DNA of 64,000 nucleotides, from contig NZ_AAYB01000001.1 of the NCBI RefSeq assembly GCF_000169435.1, positions 372,001 through 436,000 on the forward strand. The letters are read 5' to 3'. The notes under the pieces are model-generated. The model made no database searches. It saw only the letters and a list, made by a program, of their open reading frames with translations, and had not been told where the DNA came from. Of the stretch, positions 1-8,509 are shown in pieces; the first letter of the stretch is position 1, and each line of letters opens with the position of its first letter. This DNA is from Roseobacter sp. CCS2 (GTDB lineage: Bacteria > Pseudomonadota > Alphaproteobacteria > Rhodobacterales > Rhodobacteraceae). The position numbers and the translations under genes are program-made.

Positions 1-1
1 A

Positions 2-550
2 GGGCGGCGCATTTGGGCTGTTGCCCCGGCACATGCCGAAGATATCGCCATTGCCTGCGCTGCTCATACGCAACTGTGCAAAGTTGATACCTCAGCACTG
101 TTGATCATTGCGCCGCGCTTTCCTGATCGCCCATTGGACCTGCAAAGCCCCCGGCGCAGTCTGGGCGAAATGCCAGATCAAGATAATCCCATTTGGCTTT
201 TTGACACATTTGGAGAGTTGGGGCTGGTGTATCGCTTGGCCGATGCCGCGCTGATTGGCGGTACTTTTGGCGACATCGAAGGGCACAACCCATGGGAGGC
301 AGCCGCTTTGGGCTGTGCTATCCTGCATGGGCCGCACACCGCAAATTTCAGCGTCGATTTTGCGCATCTGGCCGATCTATCCGGGGCAATTCCGGTAGAA
401 ACCGCAGATGATCTTGTCGCAGCTTTGACCTCACCCGAACTGGACACAACGATCAATAACGCAAGCGATGCCATTGCTGCGGCCAGCGCACAGGTTGATG
501 ATTTAGCCCAGCGCCTTCTGCAAGTTTTGGAGGCATCCAATGCAGCCTAA
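2..550 (+). CDS. Kdo transferase family protein (WaaA/KdtA-like), 5'-truncated
   Basis: This is the C-terminal part of a Kdo transferase-family glycosyltransferase. The family moves 3-deoxy-D-manno-octulosonate from CMP-Kdo onto lipid A at the inner membrane. The frame is open from base 2, so the gene begins before the window; 182 codons are visible. RRIWAVAPAHAED sits where the family starts its second Rossmann domain. Further on, GGTFGDIEGHNPWEAAALG and GPHTANF match the sugar-nucleotide-binding region, with Ala where Pro is usual after the Glu. The stop overlaps the start of the next gene, a second family member, by 11 bases, so the two are probably translated together. Family assignment is firm; the acceptor is inferred. 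Confidence 0.85.
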   Translation, partial: GRRIWAVAPAHAEDIAIACAAHTQLCKVDTSALLIIAPRFPDRPLDLQSPRRSLGEMPDQDNPIWLFDTFGELGLVYRLADAALIGGTFGDIEGHNPWEAAALGCAILHGPHTANFSVDFAHLADLSGAIPVETADDLVAALTSPELDTTINNASDAIAAASAQVDDLAQRLLQVLEASNAA

Positions 551-1832
551 CTTTCCCAGTCTGAAACTGCGGGTGGCGTTGGTCCTTTACAGCGTGTTGT
601 TGTGGGTTCTCTTGCCGGTTGTTCTGCTCTACCTGCGCCGCCGTGGGCGCAAGGATCCGCTTTATGCACAAAAACTGGCAGAACGGTTTGGGCGCTACGG
701 CGTGCAGCTTCAAAACCCGGTTTGGGTGCATGCCGTGTCGCTTGGTGAAATGCGTTCGGCCACACCGCTGATCCGCGCGCTATTGGCACAGGGTGAAACT
801 GTCGTGACCACCCATTTCACCCCCGCCGGTCGGCGCGAAGCAGAACGCGAGTTTGCAAAAGAAATGGCAGCAGGCACCGTTCAACCAGTTTGGGTGCCTT
901 TCGAATACGGTTTTGCGTATCGCCGCTTTCTCAAACACTTCGCCCCTAAATACGGGCTTGTCATGGAGATTGAAATTTGGCCCCGCATGATCATGGCATG
1001 CCGTAAACATGACACCCCACTTTTCATGTGCAATGCACAATACCCCGCAAAAAGCTTTGAAAAGGACCAACAGGGCCTCGGTTTACGTGCCGCGCTTATC
1101 GCCGGGTTCACAGGTGGGTTTGTAAAATCGCAAGGTCAACAGGACCGCTTTGCAGCTGTCGGCATGCCAAACATTCACATCACGGGCGAGCTGCGTTTCG
1201 ATCAACCCATTCCGCAAGCGCATCTGACGGCGGCTGCAACCTGCCGCAAGGCGCTGACCAAGGGCCGCCCCAGCTTTACCCTGACAAGCGTCGTTGAAGG
1301 CGAGGACGCGCTTTACATCGACATAATCTGCCAAACGACGGATGTCTTTTTCACTTATGTGCCGCGCGCGCCTGAACGGTTTGGCGAAGTAGCAGAAATG
1401 ATGACAGCCGCAGGTCTGCGGTTTGCGCGCAGGTCCGATTTGCTCGACAGCAATCTGCACCTGACGGATCCCGCGCCTGATATCGACGTGCTATTGGGTG
1501 ACAGCATGGGCGAGATGTACTTTTATCTTGGGCTTTGCGACCGCGCCATTGTCGGCGGTGGGTTCGTACCCAAAGGCGCGCATAACATCATTGAACCATT
1601 GGCACTTAAGAAACCGGTCGTTGTAGGCCCCCATATCTGGACAATCGAATATCCCGCGACCGAGGCGATCGCGACAGGCGTTTGTCAGCTGGTGCCTGAT
1701 GCAGCTGCCCTTTTGGCCGAAGTGCAATCGCCAACAGATGTGTCCAATGCTCAGATCACGGCCTTTTACGATGATCACGCAGGCGGGGTCGCACGAACAC
1801 TGGCAGCGATACCCATCGCACTGCAGGCTTAG
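540..1832 (+). CDS. 3-deoxy-D-manno-octulosonic acid transferase family protein
   Basis: A second Kdo transferase-family protein of 430 aa, the usual full length for WaaA. Residues 10-32 form an N-terminal membrane anchor. HAVSLGEMRSATPLI (about 64-78) contains the Glu that serves as catalytic base in WaaA. The C-terminal domain has GGGFVPKGAHNIIEPLALKK and then GPH, the CMP-Kdo-binding signature. The ATG lies inside the end of the previous family member, so the pair is a tandem. The two visible C-terminal domains differ a lot in sequence, so this is not a recent duplication. One copy may add Kdo and the other a second or modified sugar, but that is inference. The 3' end overlaps convergent modC by 4 bases. 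Confidence 0.85.
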   Translation: MQPNFPSLKLRVALVLYSVLLWVLLPVVLLYLRRRGRKDPLYAQKLAERFGRYGVQLQNPVWVHAVSLGEMRSATPLIRALLAQGETVVTTHFTPAGRREAEREFAKEMAAGTVQPVWVPFEYGFAYRRFLKHFAPKYGLVMEIEIWPRMIMACRKHDTPLFMCNAQYPAKSFEKDQQGLGLRAALIAGFTGGFVKSQGQQDRFAAVGMPNIHITGELRFDQPIPQAHLTAAATCRKALTKGRPSFTLTSVVEGEDALYIDIICQTTDVFFTYVPRAPERFGEVAEMMTAAGLRFARRSDLLDSNLHLTDPAPDIDVLLGDSMGEMYFYLGLCDRAIVGGGFVPKGAHNIIEPLALKKPVVVGPHIWTIEYPATEAIATGVCQLVPDAAALLAEVQSPTDVSNAQITAFYDDHAGGVARTLAAIPIALQA

Positions 1833-2890
1833 CTGCCAATATCCTCGGGTCCTACTGCGGTGGCTTTGATAATCGCATAAATCTGTTGGCCTACCGCCAA
1901 TTCCATCCGCAACGCACTGCGCCGTGTGACACGCGCCAAAAGCTGGTCTTTACCGGCCTTCAGGCCAACGGCCACACCCGGCCCCCGCCCGTATTCGATC
2001 CGCGTAATGGTAACGGGCAGCACGTTCAGCGCGCTCAGGCCGGCCGGGGCCTGCTTTGCCAAAATGACATCCTGTGCGGGGATGCGGATACGCACGGTTT
2101 GTCTCAGAACCCCCAAAAGACCAGGTAAAACGATGCGCCCGCCAGAGAATGCAAGCTCGGTCAAACCGTCATCCAACAACCGCCCCGCAACTTTCGTTTC
2201 GATGACAGCACCTGCCGCGCGTGGACCGACAAGTGGCACTGTTTCAGGTTGGGATAAGACGGTCCCAACAGGACCAGCGATTGTCACCCGTCCGTCCTCG
2301 ATCACCACCAAAGTTGTCGCCAGTCGCGCCACTTCAGATACGTCGTGGCTGACGTAAAGCATTGGAACCTGCATTTCGTCGCGTAGCCGTTCAATGAACG
2401 GCAGGATTTCGGCCTTGCGCGGCGCATCCAAAGCGGCCAGCGGTTCATCCATCAGCAAAAGCTGCGGGTCACACATCAAGGCCCGGCCAAGAGCCACGCG
2501 CTGGCGTTCCCCGCCGGAAAGATGCGCAGGCATACGGTCCAGCAGCTGTTCCAGCCCCAGCACTGCAATCACGCGGTCCGCGTCATGACTGCCGCCGTAA
2601 TTCAGGTTGCGCATGACGGTCATGTGCGGAAACAGGCGGGCATCCTGAAAGACATAGCCAATACGGCGTTGTTGCGGGGACAGATGAATTTTTGATGCCT
2701 GATCAAAAAGCACCGCATCACCAATCGCGATCCGCCCTGCATCCGGGCGCAACAGACCAGCGACGGCATTGACGGCAGATGTTTTGCCAGAGCCAGAGCG
2801 CCCGAATATCGCTGTCACACTCGTTGGCGCGTCGAATTGCAAATCAAGCTGAAAATCACCAAGCCGCTTTTTGATATCCACACTGATCAT
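1829..2890 (-). CDS. modC: Molybdate ABC transporter ATP-binding protein ModC
   Basis: ATPase of the molybdate importer (353 aa). Walker A is GRSGSGKT, the signature is LSGGERQRVALGRAL, and Walker B is LLLMDEPLAALD. The last ~65 residues form a MOP/TOBE-type molybdate-binding domain (SALNVLPVTITRIEYGRGPG onward), which separates ModC from other ABC ATPases. I chose MISVDIKK as the start because its ATG overlaps the modB TGA (ATGA). A longer frame to 2929 would sit inside modB and has no family support. It is the last gene of modABC, which reads leftward. Confidence 0.95.
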   Translation of the reverse strand: MISVDIKKRLGDFQLDLQFDAPTSVTAIFGRSGSGKTSAVNAVAGLLRPDAGRIAIGDAVLFDQASKIHLSPQQRRIGYVFQDARLFPHMTVMRNLNYGGSHDADRVIAVLGLEQLLDRMPAHLSGGERQRVALGRALMCDPQLLLMDEPLAALDAPRKAEILPFIERLRDEMQVPMLYVSHDVSEVARLATTLVVIEDGRVTIAGPVGTVLSQPETVPLVGPRAAGAVIETKVAGRLLDDGLTELAFSGGRIVLPGLLGVLRQTVRIRIPAQDVILAKQAPAGLSALNVLPVTITRIEYGRGPGVAVGLKAGKDQLLARVTRRSALRMELAVGQQIYAIIKATAVGPEDIGS

Positions 2891-3582
2891 TTGCCACCCA
2901 GCCTTTTGGCCATGCGGCGGGCAAGCCACTCCGACACCAAAAGTGCCCCCATGGCAAGGACAACGGACACAATAACAAGACCGACAACAGCAGGTTCACT
3001 GCCGGGCACTTGCAACAAGCCATAAATCGCCGTGGGGATCGTTTGGGTTTGCCCCGGAATAGCCGCGACGAAAGTGATTGTCGCACCAAATTCGCCCAAG
3101 GCCTTGGCAAAGCCCAATATTGCGCCTGCCAGAACGCCCGGCACGACCAAAGGCAATGTGACCGTGAACCAGATCCGCCAACGCGATGCCCCAAGCGTGG
3201 CTGCCGCGTCTTCCAATCCCGGGTCAACAGCCTCAAATCCCAGTCGAATGGCCCGTACCATTAACGGAAAGGCCATAATGGCTGCCGCCAATGCCGCACC
3301 GGTCCAGCGGAAAGCAAATGTGATCCCAAACGTCTGATAAATAAACGCGCCAACCGGTCCTTGCTGTCCAAAAAGAACAAGCAGCAAATAACCGGTTACA
3401 ACCGGTGGTAAAACCAACGGCAGATGTACCAAACCGTTCAGCACCTGCCGCCCCGGAAAGGACTTGCGCGCCAATACATAGGCAATCCAGACGGCCACCG
3501 GCAATGCAGCAAGGGTAGCAACAAATGCCACCCGCAAAGACAGCCAGATCGCCGTCCATTCTTCTGGTCCCAACGCGTCCAT
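2887..3582 (-). CDS. modB: Molybdate ABC transporter permease ModB
   Basis: Integral-membrane subunit of the molybdate importer, 231 aa, typical for ModB. Several hydrophobic segments are visible. The cytoplasmic coupling loop contains EDAAATLGASRWRIWFTVTL, the EAA motif that docks on ModC. Its ATG overlaps the modA TAA by one base (TAATG), and its TGA overlaps the modC ATG, so the three subunits are translationally coupled in stoichiometric order A-B-C. Confidence 0.95.
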   Translation of the reverse strand: MDALGPEEWTAIWLSLRVAFVATLAALPVAVWIAYVLARKSFPGRQVLNGLVHLPLVLPPVVTGYLLLVLFGQQGPVGAFIYQTFGITFAFRWTGAALAAAIMAFPLMVRAIRLGFEAVDPGLEDAAATLGASRWRIWFTVTLPLVVPGVLAGAILGFAKALGEFGATITFVAAIPGQTQTIPTAIYGLLQVPGSEPAVVGLVIVSVVLAMGALLVSEWLARRMAKRLGGK

Positions 3583-4325
3583 TATCGCACGATATCCTGT
3601 GGCGGTAAAAACCCCGCCGTCGCAAGAATATCTTGGCCTTCACCGCTTAGCAGATAATCAAGAACCGCTTGCGCGTCGCCATCCGCCCCGTGCCCCAAAG
3701 CGCCTGTATAACGGATCGGCGGATGGCTTTCGGTCGGGAACACGGCAACTTCTGTGACCGCATCGCTGATCCGGGTGTCGGTCCGATAAACAATCCCCAA
3801 AGGTGTCTGTCCGCGCGCCACCAGCGCCAAAGCGGCGCGCACGTTATCAACCTCTGCCAATCTGTGTTGGACAGACTCCCACAGGTCCAGATGTTGCAAA
3901 GCCGCTTTGGCGTAAATCCCCGCAGGTACGGCCTCGGTCAGCCCAACGGCCAAGCGCGCGTTCGCAATCGCAGCATTCAAGGCCTCTTGCGTAAGGGGCA
4001 CAGGCGCATGCCCTTGGGGCCCTATGAGGACAAGACTGTTACTGGCAAAATCCATGACAGTGTCGCCTTTCACATGCCCACCCGTAACAAGCACATCCAT
4101 CCATTGCGTGTTTGCCAGCAGGACAATATCCGCAGGCGCACCAAAGGTGACCTGACGCGCCAAAGTACCGCTTCCCCCGTAGGAGACGACAACGTCTTCA
4201 AAACGTGCAGTCAGCTGATCCAAAGGCTCTTTCAAACTGGCGGCGGCAAAAATCAGAACCTCGGCACGCGCAGCAGGGGCTGCCAGCGTACAGATGATGC
4301 CAAAAAGAAGCGCGCGTAAGACCAT
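3582..4325 (-). CDS. modA: Molybdate ABC transporter substrate-binding protein ModA
   Basis: Periplasmic molybdate-binding protein, 247 aa. Residues 1-21 form a signal peptide (hydrophobic core, then AARA before the mature EVLIFAAASLKE). AAASLKEPLDQL, followed by SYGGSGTLARQV and GAPADIVLLA, is the ModA oxyanion-binding pattern. It is the first gene of modABC. Only 38 bases separate it from the stop of the upstream HDAC-family gene on the same strand. I saw no convincing ModE site in that gap, so the promoter is either inside or upstream of the HDAC-family gene. Confidence 0.95.
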   Translation of the reverse strand: MVLRALLFGIICTLAAPAARAEVLIFAAASLKEPLDQLTARFEDVVVSYGGSGTLARQVTFGAPADIVLLANTQWMDVLVTGGHVKGDTVMDFASNSLVLIGPQGHAPVPLTQEALNAAIANARLAVGLTEAVPAGIYAKAALQHLDLWESVQHRLAEVDNVRAALALVARGQTPLGIVYRTDTRISDAVTEVAVFPTESHPPIRYTGALGHGADGDAQAVLDYLLSGEGQDILATAGFLPPQDIVR

Positions 4326-4363
4326 GGCGCGACTATCAGCGCGTTTTCAAAGCCTTGCAAGGG

Positions 4364-5527
4364 TCAGCGCCAGACCGCGCGGCGACCTGCCAACTGGCGC
4401 ACATTGGCGCGCACGCTGTCGCGGATTGGGCCGTCGCGCGGCACATCGCGCAGGGTGGCGATCCAATGCGGCTCTGGATGGTGCTGGCGGAATGGGCCGG
4501 CCCATGTAAGAGCACCCAAAATGCCCTGTGCCGTAGGCGGCAATACATCAGGAATGTCATAATTATTAAGTATCGCCCAGACGCCTGTCCAAAGCCTGCC
4601 AACCGACCACGGGTTATAGCCGCCGCCACCCAGCACAAGATAGCGCGGCGCAAGCGGCCTGAGTGCGGCAACAACCGCCCAGTGTGCATTATTTGACAGG
4701 GTCAGGCGCGACTGAGGGTCTTCAGTCACAGCATCTGCCCCGCATTGCAGCACAATGGCATCGGGGCCAAAATCAGCGACCAAAGGCAGGATCAGGTCAT
4801 GCAGGATCAATCTCATTTCCGTATCATTCAGGCCTGATGCCACCGGTAAATTGAAAACCTGCCCTTTGCCTGCATTACCGATCTGCCCGGTTCGCGGCCA
4901 GCGGTTTTCCTCATGCACCGAAATCTGCAACGTGTCCGGGTCATCCGCAAAAGCATACTCAACCCCGTCAGGGTGATGCGCATCAATGTCAACGTAGGCA
5001 ATCCGCCGCGCACCATTGCGGCGAAGTGACTGGATCGCCAGCACAGGGTCGTTGAGATAACAAAACCCGTTTGCGCGATCCGGCAAACCGTGGTGCGTGC
5101 CGCCCGCAGGCGAATAGATCACACCACCGTGGTTTAGCAGTTCACCTGCCAAAAGCGATGCGCCCGCAGATGTGGCGGGACGACGGTACATTTCCTTGAA
5201 AACCGGATTGGATGGGGTGCCCAGGCCATGACGCTGGCGCACATCCTCTGTCACCTCTTGCATGGCCTCAGCCGCTTGAAGCGCTGAGAGGTATTCCGGC
5301 GTATGAAAACCGGTCAACGCGGAAGGTTTCGCGCGCGGGCTGGTGATAAACTGCGCAGGCGGCAACCACCCCAGACTGCGCGCAAGATCCATTACGGTTG
5401 ACACGCGCGGCACCCGCAACGGATGCCATGACCCATAACTTGAGTGCCGATAAATCTCAGACCCGATAAATCGCGGTGGTGGGGTTGCCCCGGGATCACT
5501 TGCCTGCATATCGTCCGTCATAGGCAT
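4364..5527 (-). CDS. Histone deacetylase family protein (AcuC/acetylpolyamine amidohydrolase type)
   Basis: Zinc-dependent deacetylase of the HDAC superfamily, 387 aa. Bacterial members act on acetyl-lysine of metabolic enzymes or on acetylpolyamines. Catalytic features are present: GGTHHGLPDRANGFCYLND with the His pair, VDIDAHHPDGVE with the zinc-binding Asp and His, LQCGADAVTEDP, and the LGGGGYN loop carrying the active-site Tyr. HHPDG replaces the commoner HHGDG. Starts at 5527 (MPMTDD) or 5521 (MTDD) are both possible; neither has a clear ribosome site. A frame reaching 5737 would run through the divergent Nudix gene and was rejected. Substrate unknown. Confidence 0.85.
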   Translation of the reverse strand: MPMTDDMQASDPGATPPPRFIGSEIYRHSSYGSWHPLRVPRVSTVMDLARSLGWLPPAQFITSPRAKPSALTGFHTPEYLSALQAAEAMQEVTEDVRQRHGLGTPSNPVFKEMYRRPATSAGASLLAGELLNHGGVIYSPAGGTHHGLPDRANGFCYLNDPVLAIQSLRRNGARRIAYVDIDAHHPDGVEYAFADDPDTLQISVHEENRWPRTGQIGNAGKGQVFNLPVASGLNDTEMRLILHDLILPLVADFGPDAIVLQCGADAVTEDPQSRLTLSNNAHWAVVAALRPLAPRYLVLGGGGYNPWSVGRLWTGVWAILNNYDIPDVLPPTAQGILGALTWAGPFRQHHPEPHWIATLRDVPRDGPIRDSVRANVRQLAGRRAVWR

Positions 5528-5554
5528 GATGTAACGCTTTTTGCGACGGAGAAC

Positions 5555-6028
5555 ATGGCGAAAAAAGTCGCAAAACAGCTTCCCCTGAAACTGCGGACCG
5601 GACGCAAGACGGATGTGCGTGCGCAGTTTGCGGCACTTTGCTGGCGCGTGAAAAACGACAAGGTGCAGGTTTGTCTGGTGACCAGCCGCACCCGCCAGCG
5701 TTGGATCATTCCCAAAGGCTGGCCCATGCACAAGCAAACCCCGGCAAATGCAGCCGCCACGGAAGCCTATGAAGAGGCAGGAGTGAGTGGTGATGCCGTC
5801 GATTTCTGCCTAGGCGTCTATAGCTATCACAAACCTCAAAAGGTCGGGAACGCGCCCATCATCACGATGGTTTATCCGGTGCACGTCACCCATGTGCACA
5901 GCAAATGGCCCGAGAAAAAGCAACGAAGACGCAAGTGGATGTCGCCTGCCAAAGCCGCCAAGAAACTGACCGAGCCAGAACTGAAACGCATCGTGGCCGG
6001 GTTCAAGCCAAATAGGATCGCGCGCTAG
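5555..6028 (+). CDS. NUDIX hydrolase
   Basis: A 157-aa single-domain Nudix protein, the family that hydrolyses nucleoside diphosphates linked to another group. The Nudix region is GWPMHKQTPANAAATEAYEE followed by AGV. The EAYEEAGV half carries the metal-binding glutamates. Upstream, Gln stands where the first motif Glu is expected and Thr replaces the usual Arg, so the box is degenerate. The PKG before it and overall size resemble the diphosphoinositol-polyphosphate-hydrolase-like branch. ATG at 5555 is preceded by GGAG. It is divergent from the HDAC-family gene, with 27 bases between the starts. Confidence 0.85.
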   Translation: MAKKVAKQLPLKLRTGRKTDVRAQFAALCWRVKNDKVQVCLVTSRTRQRWIIPKGWPMHKQTPANAAATEAYEEAGVSGDAVDFCLGVYSYHKPQKVGNAPIITMVYPVHVTHVHSKWPEKKQRRRKWMSPAKAAKKLTEPELKRIVAGFKPNRIAR

Positions 6029-6090
6029 CAAATGCTTGCAGCGCCCCACAAAAGGCCTAACTATCGGTCAGACGCAAAAGACAGGCCGCA

Positions 6091-6495
6091 ATGATCCGTT
6101 TCCACCTCAAATGTGACCAAGACCATGCATTCGAAAGCTGGTTTCAATCAGGCGATGCCTTTGACAAGCTTGTGGCCGCTGGCATGGTGACCTGCGCATC
6201 ATGTGGGTCAACCAAGGTGACGAAATCCATCATGGCACCCGCTGTCAGCACCTCCTCTGAAATCGCGGCACCCAAGCCCGTTGACAAGGCGCTGGCTGAA
6301 TTGCGGGACAAGGTGGAAGCCAATTCTGATTACGTCGGCAAAGGTTTTGCCAAAGAAGCGCGCGATATGCACGACGGCGTCGTGCCAGACCGCCCGATCT
6401 ATGGTGAGGCGAACTTGCAAGAGGCGAAAAAACTGGTTGATGACGGCATCCCCGTCGTCCCACTGCCCTTTATGCCACGCAAGAAAACCAACTGA
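6091..6495 (+). CDS. DUF1178 family protein
   Basis: A 134-aa protein of a conserved but uncharacterised alphaproteobacterial family. The N-terminus MIRFHLKCDQDHAFESWF is the family hallmark. It leads to a CxxC knuckle (CASCGS), a probable metal site like those of regulatory zinc ribbons. The first Cys (CDQDH) could complete the ligand set. The rest is polar and helical. It precedes an SDR by 18 bases on the same strand. No function can be assigned. Confidence 0.85.
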   Translation: MIRFHLKCDQDHAFESWFQSGDAFDKLVAAGMVTCASCGSTKVTKSIMAPAVSTSSEIAAPKPVDKALAELRDKVEANSDYVGKGFAKEARDMHDGVVPDRPIYGEANLQEAKKLVDDGIPVVPLPFMPRKKTN

Positions 6496-6513
6496 ACCGA
6501 AAAGAGGCCGCAA

Positions 6514-7164
6514 ATGACAGTACTGATCACAGGCGCAAACCGCGGCATCGGCAAGGCACTTTTTGACGGCTATGTCGCCCGCGGCACACAGACATTTGGC
6601 ACGCACCGGCAGGCCGAGGATGGCGCGATGTTGCAGCTGGACGTGACCGATGCCGCATCCCAGTGCGCGCTGGCCACCCGGATGAAAGACACAAGCCTTG
6701 ATTTGCTGGTCTGCAACGCCGGCGTAAACCTTGATCAAGGACAAAAGCTGGAAAGCGGCTATCCATCTGCGATGTGGGAGGCGACCTTTGCGGCCAATGT
6801 CGCAGGTGTCTTCATAACGATCCAGTCGATGCTGTCGAACCTCAGGCTCAGCGAAACACCCAAAATAGCCATCATCGGATCACAGCTTGGGTCCCAGACC
6901 ATCGCATCGGGCGGCGGGTATATCTACTGCGCCAGCAAAGCAGCCGTGCTGAACTTGGGGCGCAATCTTGCGGCTGATCTGGCACCCGAAGGCTTTGGCG
7001 TTGGCGTCTATCACCCCGGCTGGGTCCGCACCGATATGGGTGGCAGCGGCGCTGATATCACGATGCAGGAAAGCGCGGACGGGCTGATGGCCCGCTTTGA
7101 TGCCCTGAGTGTCGAAACAACTGGCTGCTTTGAAACATGGGACGGACGCCCACATCCTTACTAA
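6514..7164 (+). CDS. SDR family oxidoreductase
   Basis: Short-chain dehydrogenase of 216 aa, at the short end of the family. The cofactor glycine motif is TGANRGIGKA at residues 6-15. NAG follows near residue 68, and the catalytic Ser and YCASK pair lie near residues 118-135 (GSQLGSQT, then YIYCASKAA). PGWVRTDMG follows, as in classical SDRs. ATG is preceded by AAAGAGG. Acidic residues after the second strand are absent, which would fit NADP. Substrate unknown; similar short SDRs act on carbonyls or on 3-oxoacyl compounds. Confidence 0.85.
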   Translation: MTVLITGANRGIGKALFDGYVARGTQTFGTHRQAEDGAMLQLDVTDAASQCALATRMKDTSLDLLVCNAGVNLDQGQKLESGYPSAMWEATFAANVAGVFITIQSMLSNLRLSETPKIAIIGSQLGSQTIASGGGYIYCASKAAVLNLGRNLAADLAPEGFGVGVYHPGWVRTDMGGSGADITMQESADGLMARFDALSVETTGCFETWDGRPHPY

Positions 7165-7234
7165 CGGATTGCCCTTGGGGCAAAGCGGCATTAAGGAAGC
7201 GCCTGAATTAACAGATGTTCCCCTAGGACAACCC

Positions 7235-8473
7235 ATGCCCACGCTTGTGATGAAATTTGGCGGCACGTCGGTGGCAAACCTTGACCGGATTGCGCGCGCG
7301 GCCAAGCGTATCGCGGTTGAGGTCGCCAATGGCTATGATGTCATCGTGATCGTCTCTGCCATGTCGGGCAAAACCAATGAATTGGTCGGCTGGGTGGATG
7401 AGACATCCCCTTTCTATGACGCGCGTGAATATGATGCGATTGTATCGTCAGGCGAAAACGTCACAGCGGGCCTGATGGCGCTGCGCCTACAGGAAATGGA
7501 TATCCCCGCGCGCAGCTGGCAAGGATGGCAAGTGCCGGTCCAAACCACGTCGACCCATTCCAGCGCGCGGATTGAAGATATCCCAACCGACAATATCAAC
7601 GCCAAGTTCGGCGAAGGCATGAAAGTTGCGGTGGTTGCCGGCTTCCAAGGCCTGAGCCCCGAAGGACGGATCACAACGCTGGGGCGCGGCGGGTCTGACA
7701 CCACAGCCGTGGCCTTTGCCGCCGCGTTCAACGCTGATCGCTGCGATATCTATACCGATGTGGACGGCGTCTATACCACCGACCCACGCATCACGACCAA
7801 AGCGCGCAAGCTGGATAAGATCGCGTTCGAAGAAATGCTGGAACTGGCGTCACTGGGTGCAAAGGTCCTGCAAACCCGATCGGTCGAGTTGGCGATGCGC
7901 TATAAGGTGCGCCTGCGGGTGCTATCATCATTCGAGGAACCATCGGACAGCGCAGGCACGCTGGTCTGCGATGAGGAGGATATCATGGAATCCAATGTTG
8001 TGGCCGGTGTGGCCTATTCCCGTGACGAGGCAAAGATGACGCTGATCTCGGTCGCTGACCGTCCGGGCATTGCAGCGGCGATCTTTGGGCCGTTGTCCGA
8101 TGCGGGTGTGAACGTCGATATGATCGTGCAGAACATATCGGAAGAAGGCCGGACGGACATGACGTTCTCTTGCCCCACCGATCAGGTGAAACGCGCGGAA
8201 AAGGCGATGCAAGCGTCCAAAGACAGCGGCGACATCAACTATCATGATCTTGTCGCCGATGAAGGTGTCGCCAAAGTTAGCGTCGTGGGCATCGGCATGC
8301 GCAGCCACACAGGCGTGGCGGCCAAAATGTTCCGCGTGCTGTCGGCCGAAGGTGTGAACATCAAGGTCATCACAACCTCCGAGATCAAAATTTCCGTACT
8401 AATTGATCGGAAATACATGGAACTTGCCGTGCAAGCCCTGCATGATGCCTTTGAATTAGAGAAATCAGGCTGA
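7235..8473 (+). CDS. lysC: Aspartate kinase
   Basis: Monofunctional aspartokinase of 412 aa, first step of Lys, Thr and Met synthesis (aspartate to aspartyl-phosphate). MPTLVMKFGGTSVAN is the family's N-terminal ATP-site motif and fixes the start at 7235, with AGGA upstream. TTLGRGGSDTTAVAFAA forms the aspartate/ATP pocket. Two ACT domains fill the last ~150 residues (DRPGIAAAIFGPLSDAGVN and a second from about 340), the usual site of feedback inhibition by Lys and Thr. ptsP follows after 36 bases, a conserved pairing in this bacterial group. Confidence 0.95.
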   Translation: MPTLVMKFGGTSVANLDRIARAAKRIAVEVANGYDVIVIVSAMSGKTNELVGWVDETSPFYDAREYDAIVSSGENVTAGLMALRLQEMDIPARSWQGWQVPVQTTSTHSSARIEDIPTDNINAKFGEGMKVAVVAGFQGLSPEGRITTLGRGGSDTTAVAFAAAFNADRCDIYTDVDGVYTTDPRITTKARKLDKIAFEEMLELASLGAKVLQTRSVELAMRYKVRLRVLSSFEEPSDSAGTLVCDEEDIMESNVVAGVAYSRDEAKMTLISVADRPGIAAAIFGPLSDAGVNVDMIVQNISEEGRTDMTFSCPTDQVKRAEKAMQASKDSGDINYHDLVADEGVAKVSVVGIGMRSHTGVAAKMFRVLSAEGVNIKVITTSEIKISVLIDRKYMELAVQALHDAFELEKSG

Positions 8474-8509
8474 CCCGCACCATCGGTCGCCTGTATGGGC
8501 GGGGGATCT

